A stretch of 62,137 nucleotides of DNA, taken from positions 105,542 to 167,678 of the forward strand of contig CALVIN010000005.1 of the NCBI GenBank assembly GCA_944330115.1, read 5' to 3'. Under the pieces are notes generated by a model. The model searched no databases, was not told the origin of the DNA, and was given only the letters and a program-made list of their open reading frames with translations. The position numbers and the translations under genes are program-made. Shown in pieces: positions 42,747-51,477 of the stretch (within the stretch, counting starts at the first letter, position 1; every line of letters begins with the position of its first letter). The stretch is from an uncultured Clostridia bacterium (GTDB lineage Bacteria > Bacillota > Clostridia > Christensenellales > Borkfalkiaceae).

Positions 42747-43553
42747 ATGAAATATAGATTTTTATTGGCGGTGCCGCTTATTGCCGCCGTATTCACGGCC
42801 TCGGGCTGCATACGCTTTAATATAGGCGCAGAAGTGCCGCTTGAAACCGACGATTATTATCAGGAGACGGCGCGCTTTGAAAGCGAGCGCGACTATGCCG
42901 ACTTTTTAAAAGGTTTGGGCGCACAGGCAGAGCCGAACGGTGAGTTTGTTGAAGGCACCGCAACCACTGTATGGATATATGAAGAAACCGACATCGGCAC
43001 GGGCTACAGAGCCATTTTAAGCGAAGGACAGTTTGAGGAATACGGCGACGACGCGATAGAGCTGACCGTGACATTGGCGCTATACCATAACAGCACCGAC
43101 GACACTTACGACGTTTATGCCACAACGAATTGGACATATCCCGACTCATGGCCGATAGTTTCATACAATTCTAATGTACGCTACTATTTTGCCATAACAT
43201 GGGGCGGCAACGGAAATCTGCTTGCCACGCAGTATGAGTTTACAAGCACGCTTGAAAACGGCAGCGAGGGAGAATGGGCGCGCTATAAATCAAACGCATA
43301 TGCCGGGTTTATGTGGTTTGCGCTTGACGACAGAAGCGAAATCGAAAGCACGTCGGCGCATATAACTATTGAAAAACCTGAGCAAGTTTTCGGCCGCACT
43401 GCAGGGCTGCGCCTGACGTATTTATATTCTTACAACGACTATGTTTATCCCAAATTTAGCGAAGAAGAATATTTTGATGCGCCCGAGGTAAACGTTACCG
43501 GCAGCGACAGATATTCGCGCCTTGACCTGCATTTAGACGGCATGGAATATTGA
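42747..43553 (+). CDS. Lipoprotein, paralogue of the exported protein at 41159
   Basis: 268 residues, unknown family. Signal peptide with lipobox T-A-S-G then Cys21. The body is rich in Tyr, Asp and Glu and repeats the signature segments of the protein at 41159: TTVWIYEETD (TKTVWVKETTD there), ITWGGNG, KSNAYAGFMW, LRLTYLYSY and a D-x-x-x-x-x-Y end. A single CGGGACA motif lies 16 bases before the start, and AAAGGAG provides the ribosome binding site. It is followed by a strong terminator. The pair probably arose by duplication. Confidence 0.7.
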   Translation: MKYRFLLAVPLIAAVFTASGCIRFNIGAEVPLETDDYYQETARFESERDYADFLKGLGAQAEPNGEFVEGTATTVWIYEETDIGTGYRAILSEGQFEEYGDDAIELTVTLALYHNSTDDTYDVYATTNWTYPDSWPIVSYNSNVRYYFAITWGGNGNLLATQYEFTSTLENGSEGEWARYKSNAYAGFMWFALDDRSEIESTSAHITIEKPEQVFGRTAGLRLTYLYSYNDYVYPKFSEEEYFDAPEVNVTGSDRYSRLDLHLDGMEY

Positions 43554-43576
43554 ATTTAATTTTCTCAAATTATGAT

Positions 43577-43610
43577 ATAAGCCGCGGAGCTGAAAAGCTC
43601 CGCGGCTTAT
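43577..43610 (+). terminator. Terminator of the lipoprotein gene
   Basis: ATAAGCCGCGGAGCT-GAAA-AGCTCCGCGGCTTAT, a 15-bp perfect stem with a GNRA-type loop, then ATTTTTGC. It ends the plus-strand lipoprotein gene; the minus-strand gene at 43735 lies 125 bases away. Confidence 0.9.
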
Positions 43611-43734
43611 ATTTTTGCATTCTTAGTGCAATATTTTATGCATTTTTCAACGCAACTTTTATGCACGAAAAAGTTTTAGTTCCGCAATCCTGCTTCCCCG
43701 TTTTAAGGGGGAAAAGAAACAAGGGATGCACGAA

Positions 43735-44271
43735 TTATTCTTCGGCTTCGGCAAGTTCTTTGTTGAGCACTTCGATGTCGGCGATGATCTCTTCACGCGT
43801 TCTTTTGAGCTTTTTGGCGTTGATGAACTCCACCGCGCCGGAAACTGCAAGCACTATTATCGTGAAGGCGTAGCACGCGGCCGAGGCAACTCCGTAGTTG
43901 AGTGCGTTCACCGAATTTGCGTTGCCGCTTTCAAGATCGGAGAACCACACATAGCCCATGAGCGTTGCGCGCTCTTCGAGCACGAGGTAGAGGCACACGC
44001 ACAGCAGCGCCACGGCCGCAAGGCGCAATACGTCGAAGGCTATCATGGCGATGTTGCCCTTGAAGAAGAAGCTGCCGATATAGATTATCACCAGAACGGC
44101 CACCGCCACCTCCGTCATTATCATCACGTCGTACAGCGAGGTTATGGCATAGGTGCTGTTTGCGCGCGAGCTGAAAAGTGCAAGCAATTCTGCGGCGATG
44201 CCGCCCACTACCGCGAGCAGTATCACCGGAGTTACAAAATCATTTCTTTTAATAGCATATGCCGACTTCAT
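43735..44271 (-). CDS. Small 4-TM membrane protein coupled to GH3
   Basis: 178 residues from the ATG at 44271, which overlaps the GH3 stop as TGATG; AGGAG lies in the end of the GH3 gene. Four helices: FVTPVILLAVVGGIAAELLA, MTEVAVAVLVIIYIGSFFF, VLRLAAVALLCVCLYLVLE and YGVASAACYAFTIIVLAVSG. A short outside loop lies after helix 1, a longer one after helix 3, and a coiled-coil-like acidic tail is inside (RTREEIIADIEVLNKELAEA). No named family. Same topology and position as the gene at 58209, which follows the other GH3. A membrane partner of the anchored enzyme is the obvious guess. Confidence 0.75.
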   Translation of the reverse strand: MKSAYAIKRNDFVTPVILLAVVGGIAAELLALFSSRANSTYAITSLYDVMIMTEVAVAVLVIIYIGSFFFKGNIAMIAFDVLRLAAVALLCVCLYLVLEERATLMGYVWFSDLESGNANSVNALNYGVASAACYAFTIIVLAVSGAVEFINAKKLKRTREEIIADIEVLNKELAEAEE

Positions 44272-47200
44272 CACTCTTCACTCCTTTCCGCCTCGGCGGT
44301 CTTCTTTTTGTTCTTTGCGGTGAACACGAGAGAAACGACATACAAGGCCACGCCGCCCGCAACGCATATGCCGCCCACTATCTCACAGCCGAGATAGAGC
44401 GCGCGCCACCAGTTGAGCACCCAAACCGCGCGGGTTGTATCGGTCATCCAGTTGGCGAGGTTGCTCTGCGAGAACGCCCACAGCGAATAGTGCAGGTTTT
44501 CCTGTATGGCGGTGAGCACTTCGGCGTCGTTCTGCACTTCGGCAATTATCGTTGCCACGGGCATAGAAACATAGCTACCCGAGCCGTTATCCATGCCCCA
44601 GACGGAGTTGCCGTTGTTTATAGCCGTATCGAAGTTGGTGGTGCCGGCGAGCATGCTCTCTATATAGGGCATGTAGGTACTGCGCGACTGAGCGAGGTCG
44701 CTGGTTGCATAGCCGTTGAAATCCCACTCGTTGCGGAGTATGCCCTGCATGAGGCCCTCGTGCGCGCCCACATATATGGCGCCCGCGCGGTTATAGGCCG
44801 TCATTATGCCGAGCACGGAGGTGCGCGAGCCGTCTTCGTTGTAATAGCCCTCTAAGGCTATCTGGAAGCCGCGGAGCTCGCCCTCGCGCGCGGACTGCTC
44901 GTTCATGAAGGTGGATATGCCGTTGCGCGCCGTCTCCTGCTCGTTGAAGGCGAAGTGCTTGATAGATGTGATGAGGCCCTTGGAAATGGCGCCCTTGCCT
45001 ACGGAGAGTGCCGTGTAGCCGCTTAAAACGCCGTCTTCGGAATAATACTCGCCGTTACGGCCGTTATAGGGGGTGCGGTGGGTGTTGATGCTGGGCGCCC
45101 ATACCATGGGTATGTTTACAAACAGCGCGTCGTTGCCCCACAGCTCGCCCATCTCCTCCATGAGGTCCTTGTTCCAGGTGGAGGCCATCAACGTTGCGCC
45201 GCCGAAGGTGTTTGTGTAGTAGCTTGCGTTTTTATCGCTGGAAGATACATACCAGGGTGCGTTTTCATCGGACTGCTGCGAGAGAGTCTTCTGTATGCCG
45301 ACCGAGCCGTTCTCCACATACGAAGTGCCGCTTAAGAAGGAAATTTCGGGCAAAGACTGGAAGGTCCTGTTGCCGCTCGCCGTGTAGTATACGGCGTTTT
45401 CAAGCGTTATTTTGCTTATTATCTCATCCCACCTTTCGTCGGTAAAGTCCGAACCGAACATATCGGTGAAGTTGACGTCGCTCTCGGTCGTTGCGCCGAA
45501 GGTTATGTCGCTCACGTCGGTATCGGTAGTTTCGTGGAAGGAGTTCTGCAGATAGGGCAGCATATCGGAAGTTATCGAAAGGCCGGTGTATGAGCGCGGC
45601 CAGGTGCCCGACCAGTTGCTGCGCGAAAGATAGGTAACGGTGTTGGCCGCAAAGTGGTTATAGTCCATGTCCTCGAGCTGATTGCTTATTTCAACGCCCG
45701 CCTTGGAGGTGGAGAACAGGTTTGAATTTGCCGAGCTCCACGAGAAGGCGTATACCGCGTCATCGTCGCCCTCGGCGTCCATGCCGTCGCCGGTATCATA
45801 GCCCTTGGCGGCAAGTATGTTGTTTATGGCCGCGTGAGCGCCCTCGCCCGAGCTGTTGCAGCCGAGCGCGAAGTAATAGCCTGAGCCCGCATCCATTATA
45901 TAGGTGCCCTCGCCGCCGTTGGCGGTGCTGTCGTACGAGGCGAGATACTGCATATCCACCTCTACGTCGACATTGACAGTTTGGCCGGCGGGGACGTCTA
46001 CCTTTTCATATGCGAGCAGCTGAACGGAGGCCTTTTCTGCCCCGCCCGCCGTGTAGGGAGCCTGGCCGTATACCTGCACAACGCTCTTGCCGTCGACGTC
46101 GCCCTCGTTGGTGACTGCCACGCTGACGGTCGCCGTGCGGTAATCCTGTGCGAACTCAACGCCCGTTATGCGCTGCGAATAGGTGGTGTACGAGAGGCCG
46201 TAACCGAAGGAGTACGTCACTTCCTCGTCATAGTTCCACGCGCCCGTATCGTTGTAATAGCCCGTGCCCGTGAAGGAGGTTGCGTTGCCCTGGCCCAAAA
46301 CGGAGTCTTCATACCTCGTTTCGTAGTACTTGTAGCCCGTGTAGATGCCCTCGGCCTGCACGATGTACGCGCCGCCGTAGTAATCGTTGGAGTTGAGGCC
46401 GTACTGCGACTGGTTTGTGTAGAGATACAGCCCGTAGTTTACCATCGCGGGGGAGGAAGCAGAGTCGCTTGCAAAGGTATCTGCCAGCCTGCCCGAGGGA
46501 TTGGCCTTGCCCGCGAGTATGTTTGCCACGCCGTAGAAGCCGTAGTTGCCGGGGTAGCCCGCCCAGAGTATGGCGTCTATGCCCTCGTCGGCCTCGAGCT
46601 CTTCAAGCTCCATGGCGTTCGCCGTGGTGAGCACTATCACCACCTTGTCGAAGTTCTCTTTTGCGTAGTTTACAAGCTCCCACTCGCCGTCGGAGAGGCT
46701 GAGGGAGTTGCCCGAGCCGGAGATGCTGTGGTTGGAGGCGTCGGCGCCCGTGGAGCCTGCGTAGTAGTCGCCCTGCTCCGACGACGGCCTGCCGAGCACG
46801 ATTATGGCGGCGTCGCCATATTCGGAGATGCTGCTGTCGAACGCCGAGCTGCCCGCCTGGGTGCGTATCTCCTCTATCGAGGGTTCGGCGACGTTGTAGC
46901 GGTTGGCCTCGGTTATCTCTTCAACATAATAGCCCGTGCCGCCCAGCCTGTTCACGCCGCTGGCCGTATAGGTCGTGGTGGCGCACACTGCGGAATAGGC
47001 GTCGCACACCGTTTCGTTTACGTCGAAGCCGGCGGCCTCGAGGGCGTCGTGGAAGCTTACGTTCTGGCTGGCCTCTTCGGGAGAGCCTATGTCCATGCCG
47101 TATACGGCGTTTGCCGCCGTGCTGCGGTAGCCCATCAGCGTGACCTTTTCGGTCCCCGCGAGGGGAAGGGCGCTGCCGCTGTTTTTGAGGAGCACGCTGC

Positions 47201-47480
47201 CCTCTTCGGCGAGGCGGGTGCCCATATCTATGTGCGCCTGCACGAGGGCGTCGGTATTTGCCGAGCCGTTGCCGTTCAAATACTGTTCGTCGGGCGTGAA
47301 GGTATCATATTCGCCGCCGCCCGTAGTAGTCGTAGTCCTCGTTCCGAGGAAGTTGTTTACCTGATCGGCGTTTGCCTCGAGCATGCTGCCCGCAGCGCAG
47401 CCCGCCGCTATCACGAGGGCGAAGGCCATGGATACTATCCTGCCCGCCCTGCGCATACGGTCTAATTGCTTTTTAGTCAT
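44271..47480 (-). CDS. Membrane-anchored GH3 glycosidase with inverted domain order
   Basis: 1069 residues. An N-terminal membrane helix (about 13-35) is followed by the GH3 C-type alpha/beta sandwich (EEGSVLLKNSGSALPLAG) and an FnIII-like domain. The catalytic TIM barrel comes last: KHFAFNEQE near 842 and the nucleophile region GYATSDLAQ near 927. This reversed order is known in Ruminococcus albus and Butyrivibrio beta-glucosidases. A second helix at about 1030-1055 (GCEIVGGICVAGGVALYVVS) anchors the C-terminus. The enzyme should act on beta-glucosides or xylosides outside the cell. It overlaps the lipoprotein gene upstream (ATGA) and the 4-TM gene downstream. Confidence 0.9.
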   Translation of the reverse strand: MTKKQLDRMRRAGRIVSMAFALVIAAGCAAGSMLEANADQVNNFLGTRTTTTTGGGEYDTFTPDEQYLNGNGSANTDALVQAHIDMGTRLAEEGSVLLKNSGSALPLAGTEKVTLMGYRSTAANAVYGMDIGSPEEASQNVSFHDALEAAGFDVNETVCDAYSAVCATTTYTASGVNRLGGTGYYVEEITEANRYNVAEPSIEEIRTQAGSSAFDSSISEYGDAAIIVLGRPSSEQGDYYAGSTGADASNHSISGSGNSLSLSDGEWELVNYAKENFDKVVIVLTTANAMELEELEADEGIDAILWAGYPGNYGFYGVANILAGKANPSGRLADTFASDSASSPAMVNYGLYLYTNQSQYGLNSNDYYGGAYIVQAEGIYTGYKYYETRYEDSVLGQGNATSFTGTGYYNDTGAWNYDEEVTYSFGYGLSYTTYSQRITGVEFAQDYRTATVSVAVTNEGDVDGKSVVQVYGQAPYTAGGAEKASVQLLAYEKVDVPAGQTVNVDVEVDMQYLASYDSTANGGEGTYIMDAGSGYYFALGCNSSGEGAHAAINNILAAKGYDTGDGMDAEGDDDAVYAFSWSSANSNLFSTSKAGVEISNQLEDMDYNHFAANTVTYLSRSNWSGTWPRSYTGLSITSDMLPYLQNSFHETTDTDVSDITFGATTESDVNFTDMFGSDFTDERWDEIISKITLENAVYYTASGNRTFQSLPEISFLSGTSYVENGSVGIQKTLSQQSDENAPWYVSSSDKNASYYTNTFGGATLMASTWNKDLMEEMGELWGNDALFVNIPMVWAPSINTHRTPYNGRNGEYYSEDGVLSGYTALSVGKGAISKGLITSIKHFAFNEQETARNGISTFMNEQSAREGELRGFQIALEGYYNEDGSRTSVLGIMTAYNRAGAIYVGAHEGLMQGILRNEWDFNGYATSDLAQSRSTYMPYIESMLAGTTNFDTAINNGNSVWGMDNGSGSYVSMPVATIIAEVQNDAEVLTAIQENLHYSLWAFSQSNLANWMTDTTRAVWVLNWWRALYLGCEIVGGICVAGGVALYVVSLVFTAKNKKKTAEAERSEE

Positions 47481-49993
47481 GCCGCACCTCCTTGCGTGTC
47501 AGCACCCGCACCGCCTGCTGCGGCGGCAAGTTCGGCAGCGCTGCCTTCAAAAGTCTGATTGAGCTGAGCCGACATCGAGTATTCGTAGTATAAAGTTACG
47601 TCGTCGCCCTCGGTGGTCGAAGACGTCACCTTGCCGTTTGCGTCGGTCACGGAAAGCACGCCGCCGGAGTAGCTCCACGTGCCGTAGTCCTCTACGCCGT
47701 AACTTGCAAAGCCGAAGCGGTATGCGCCGTTATCGTAGAGCACGAAGGATATGGCCGTGTTGCCCGAACCGGGGGTGAAGGAATAAACTTCCTCCGCAAG
47801 CCCCGCCTTGGCGGCTGCCGCAGCTATCGCCGAGGCGCTGCCGTTGAAAGTCTGGTTGAGCTGGGATGACATTGAATATTCGTAGTATAAGCTTACGTCG
47901 TCGCCCGAAATGGTGGCCGTGGATACCTTGCCGTTTGCGTCGGTCACGGAGAACACGCCGCCCGAGTAGCTCCACGTACCGTAGTCGTACACGCCGTAGC
48001 TTGCAAAGCCGAAGCGGTAGGTGCCGTTTTCATACAGTTCGAAGGATATAGCCTCGTTGCCCGAGCCGGGGGTGAAGGAATATATAACGTCGACGAGCCC
48101 CGCCTGCTGTGCGGCCGAAGATACCGCCGAGGCGCTGCCCGTGAAAGTCTGGTTGAGCTGAGCCGACATTGAGTATTCATAGTAGAGGCTGAGAGCGTCT
48201 CCCTCCGCCGTCGCCGTTGTCACCTTGCCGTTTGCGTCGGTTACGGCAAACGCGCCGCCGGAAAAGCCCCAAGTGCCGAAGTCGGTCACGCCGTAGTTGG
48301 AGAACGCGAAGCGGTAGGTGCCGTTATCGTACAGGTCGAGCGATATGGCCGTGTTGCCCGAGCCGGGGGTGAAGGAATATACCACCGTGCCCATGCCCGC
48401 ATTGTACATGGCTGCCGCGAGCGCCGATGCGCTGCCCGTGTAGTCCTGAGTGAGCTGGTCGCTCGAAGAGAACACGTAGTGGAAGGACATCGCGTCGCCC
48501 GAGAGCGTGGAAGTTGTTACGTTGCCGGCGGGGTCGGTTATGGTGAGTATGCCGCCCTTGAAGGACCATGTGCCGCTTTCAGACGTGTTATAAGTGGTGA
48601 ACGCAAACGTATACGTGCCGTCCGAATAGAGGTCGAAGGTTATCGCGGGGTTGGTGGGCGTGAACGAATAGATGACCTCGGAGGTGACTATCGCCTCGAC
48701 CATCTGCGCATAGGAACCTATGCACGACTGGGAGGAGCCGCCCGTCGACGAGGTGTATCTCAAAGTTATGAGGTTGCCCGCAATGGTCGACTTAATGGTC
48801 CTGCCGTCGGGCTTGGTGACGGTAAGCACGCCCTTGCTGTCCCACTCATAGGTGCCCGTTTCGCGCACGGACTTGGCGGGATCGGCATAGGTATATGTGC
48901 CGTCCGAATAGAGGTCGAGCGAAACTTCGCCGCTCTGCGAAGGGATCATGGAATAGAGCACCGTGCAGATGACCTCCTCCATCTCCTCCACGCTGCCCGT
49001 ATAGGCCTGGAGCAGCTGGTCGCTCATGGAATAGTAATAGGTGAATGAAAGCTCGCCGCCCTCGGCGGTAACTTCATACTCCTTGCCGGCGGGGTCGGTT
49101 ATGGTGAGCACGCCCGCGGCCCTGTCCCACGCGTAGGTGCCGCTCTCCGATACGCTGTTGGCCGCCCATGCAAATGTATAGGTGCCGTCGGCATATACCG
49201 TGAAGGTTATCTCTTCGTTGGTGCCGGATGTGAATGTGTAGCCGGGCTTCTCTTCGGGCTGATCGTCGCCGCCGGGCTGATCGTCGCCGCCGGGCTCTTC
49301 GCTCTCGGCGAAGGTGAACGTGCCGTAATCATAGGTGCCGAGCACGACAGTCTGCGAGCAGTTGCCGCGTCCGCTGTCGGCGATGTATGCGCCGTACATG
49401 AGGTCGACCACCGTTTCGTCGCCGCAGGTGCCCGCGCCGAAGGTGAGGTCGTCCGTTTCGGTGTATTCTATAACATAGTTGCCGAGGTCGTAGCCGAGCG
49501 ACATCTCAAAGATATCCACCTCGGCCGCCACCTTGGTGCACTCCGAAAGGGTGACGGTGACGCCGTCGGAGGCCATCGTGTAGGTGCCGTAATAAATGTA
49601 TTTGTTGAAGTTTTTATCTTCGGGCGTGGCGCCCCAGCGGTCCTGAGCCACGGGACCTGCGCCCATCTCCTTGGTGAGCTCGTAAGTGCCGTCCTCGTTT
49701 AAAACGAGGGTGTCGGTGGCGTACGCATCGATGTTGGCAGTCGTCCTCCAGAGGGAACTGTCTACAACGTGGTCGCTCCACGCGGGGTCCATTGCAGCCA
49801 CGTCGAGCGTATAGGTATTGGTGGCGGTGTCGCCACCGCCGCCGTCGCCGCCTCCGCCGCTCCCGCCGCTGCCGCTCGTGCTGCCGTCGAGCGCATATAC
49901 AAGCAGGCTGCAGGCGGAGAGTCCCGCAAGCGAGGCCGCCAGGGCTGCGCAGAACGTCAGCGTAAGTATCGTTTTGGTCGTTCTTTTCACCAT
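47477..49993 (-). CDS. Lipoprotein with six tandem ~95-residue repeats
   Basis: 838 residues. Signal peptide and lipobox L-S-A-C (Cys28), a Gly/Ser-rich flexible linker, and a unique domain (about 60-245). Six repeats follow from about 253, each opening Y-S-F-T-P-G-S-G-N and containing LYDNGTYRFAF, GTWSYSGG, VTDANGKV and LYYEYSMSAQLNQTF. The motif pattern (W/Y-G-T-W, D/N-G-T-Y) suggests a beta-barrel or lipocalin-like unit, not assigned. Repeats 4-6 are nearly identical, even in DNA (47500-48400). The last four bases overlap the GH3 start, so it is translated with GH3. A glycan-binding partner is inferred from linkage. Confidence 0.8.
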   Translation of the reverse strand: MVKRTTKTILTLTFCAALAASLAGLSACSLLVYALDGSTSGSGGSGGGGDGGGGDTATNTYTLDVAAMDPAWSDHVVDSSLWRTTANIDAYATDTLVLNEDGTYELTKEMGAGPVAQDRWGATPEDKNFNKYIYYGTYTMASDGVTVTLSECTKVAAEVDIFEMSLGYDLGNYVIEYTETDDLTFGAGTCGDETVVDLMYGAYIADSGRGNCSQTVVLGTYDYGTFTFAESEEPGGDDQPGGDDQPEEKPGYTFTSGTNEEITFTVYADGTYTFAWAANSVSESGTYAWDRAAGVLTITDPAGKEYEVTAEGGELSFTYYYSMSDQLLQAYTGSVEEMEEVICTVLYSMIPSQSGEVSLDLYSDGTYTYADPAKSVRETGTYEWDSKGVLTVTKPDGRTIKSTIAGNLITLRYTSSTGGSSQSCIGSYAQMVEAIVTSEVIYSFTPTNPAITFDLYSDGTYTFAFTTYNTSESGTWSFKGGILTITDPAGNVTTSTLSGDAMSFHYVFSSSDQLTQDYTGSASALAAAMYNAGMGTVVYSFTPGSGNTAISLDLYDNGTYRFAFSNYGVTDFGTWGFSGGAFAVTDANGKVTTATAEGDALSLYYEYSMSAQLNQTFTGSASAVSSAAQQAGLVDVIYSFTPGSGNEAISFELYENGTYRFGFASYGVYDYGTWSYSGGVFSVTDANGKVSTATISGDDVSLYYEYSMSSQLNQTFNGSASAIAAAAAKAGLAEEVYSFTPGSGNTAISFVLYDNGAYRFGFASYGVEDYGTWSYSGGVLSVTDANGKVTSSTTEGDDVTLYYEYSMSAQLNQTFEGSAAELAAAAGGAGADTQGGAA

Positions 49994-50398
49994 TGCTCCT
50001 TTTCCTCTTTAAAGAGGAGATTATATTTCAGACGGCGGCGGGGTAAGCGCCGCTTGGGGCACGCCTTTGGCCGTTACTGACTGTGCTTTGCGGGCAAGGC
50101 CCGCTTATTTTGCGCCATTAAGCGCAGCTATGTGTTCTTTTACCTTTTAAAGCGCCGTGTGTTCTGCACTTTTAAAAGTTGATCTTCTGCGTACTTTTTA
50201 TCGGCATGCCGCAATGTTGCGGTTGCCGCAAAAAAATTTAAAACAGCATACCAGCCGCCTGCTGTAACATACGGCTGTATTGTGCGTTACACTTGAAATA
50301 CGGGCGAAATATTTAAGTTCGCAGCACAGCAGAGATAATCTGCCCTACAAGCCGTATTTTGCATTCTGCGGCAGAGCGCCGCCTGCTTTAAAAGCCCT
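49994..50398. other. Leader of the GH3/lipoprotein operon
   Basis: 405 bases. AAAAGGAG is the ribosome binding site for the lipoprotein gene at 49993. A short GCGGGC-AAG-GCCCGC hairpin followed by TTATTTT (50090-50111) reads as a weak terminator on the plus strand. Several smaller dyads occur. No gene and no clean promoter pair was seen. Confidence 0.4.
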
Positions 50399-51199
50399 TT
50401 ACTGGGGCTGCTTGCCTATATAGGCGAGTATGCCGCCGTCGACGTAGAGTATGTGGCCGTTTACGGCATTGGACGCGTCGGAGGCGAGGAATACCGCGGG
50501 GCCTGCGAGCTCGTCGGCCTCGAGCCAGCGGCCTGCGGGCGTCTTGGCGCAGATGAAACTGTCGAACGGGTGACGGGAGCCGTCGGGCTGGCGCTCGCGC
50601 AGGGGAGCCGTCTGAGGGGTGGCGATATAGCCGGGGCCTATGGCGTTGCACTGGATGTTGTAGCCGCCGTACTCCGAGCAGATGTTGCGGGTGAGCATTT
50701 TAAGGCCGCCCTTTGCCGCCGCATATGCCGAAACGGTCTCGCGGCCGAGTTCGCTCATCATAGAGCATATGTTTATTATCTTGCCGTGGCCCTTTTTTAT
50801 CATAGAGGGCAGGCATGCCTTTGCAACGATGAAGGGCGCGTTGAGGTCGACGTCGATGACCTGCCTGAAATCGGCTGCCGACATCTCGAGCATGGGTATC
50901 CTCTTTATGATGCCCGCGTTGTTGACGAGTATGTCGATAACGCCCACTTCCTCCTCTATCTTCTTTACGAGCTGCTGAACGGCGGGTTCGTCGCACACGT
51001 TGCAAACATAGCCGTATGCCTTGATGCCGTCGGCTTCGTAGGAGGCAAGTCCCTTGTCGACAAGCTCCTGCTTTAAATCGCAGAAGGTTATCGTTGCGCC
51101 TGCCGCGGCAAGTCCCTTAGCTATGGCGTAGCCTATGCCGTAGGTGCCGCCCGTAACGAGCGCCACCTTGCCGTCGAGCCTGAAATCTTCCATTTTCAT
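50399..51199 (-). CDS. Short-chain dehydrogenase, gluconate 5-dehydrogenase/KduD-like
   Basis: 266 residues from MKMEDFRLDGK (51199), after AAGGAGAG. Cofactor loop TGGTYGIG (16-23), NNAGIIKRIP, catalytic YAAAK near 156, and the C-terminal KTPAGRWLEADELAGPAVFL typical of sugar-acid dehydrogenases of the IdnO/KduD group. It probably interconverts a keto and hydroxy sugar acid with NAD(P)H. It is only moderately like the KduD at 29653, so it is a paralogue with perhaps a different substrate. Monocistronic. Confidence 0.82.
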   Translation of the reverse strand: MKMEDFRLDGKVALVTGGTYGIGYAIAKGLAAAGATITFCDLKQELVDKGLASYEADGIKAYGYVCNVCDEPAVQQLVKKIEEEVGVIDILVNNAGIIKRIPMLEMSAADFRQVIDVDLNAPFIVAKACLPSMIKKGHGKIINICSMMSELGRETVSAYAAAKGGLKMLTRNICSEYGGYNIQCNAIGPGYIATPQTAPLRERQPDGSRHPFDSFICAKTPAGRWLEADELAGPAVFLASDASNAVNGHILYVDGGILAYIGKQPQ

Positions 51200-51395
51200 A
51201 AATAACACTCTCCTTACGCGCTTATTTTGTGCAATATTCAAAACATAAATTTGCATTACGTTTTGTAATTGCTAATTTTGCGCAAATTACTCCTTGTAAT
51301 ATGATTACATCACAACATTATTCTGCTTGCAATAGGCAAAAGTGTGAAATTTTTGTGTTGTTGTAACATTGCCTTGTTGCAATTTGCACAAAAAA

Positions 51396-51431
51396 GCCCT
51401 CGCCGCGGAAGTTTTTTCCTGCGGCGGGGGC
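51396..51431 (-). terminator. Terminator of the purine permease gene
   Basis: GCCCTCGCCGC...GCGGCGGGGGC, stem of about 11 bp, followed on the minus strand by TTTTTTGTGC. It lies about 46 bases after the permease stop. Confidence 0.85.
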
Positions 51432-51477
51432 ACCTATTTATATGCTGTATTTTGTTATGCTGCCTGCATACGGCCCG

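Noticed and set aside
45981-47465. 494-codon open frame on the plus strand
   Set aside because: Antisense of the GH3 gene with shadow composition; the minus strand has signal helix, GH3 motifs and ribosome binding site.
51200-51477. Purine riboswitch near the permease
   Set aside because: This gap is downstream of the permease on the minus strand; upstream (53059-53276) I saw no purine-riboswitch core.
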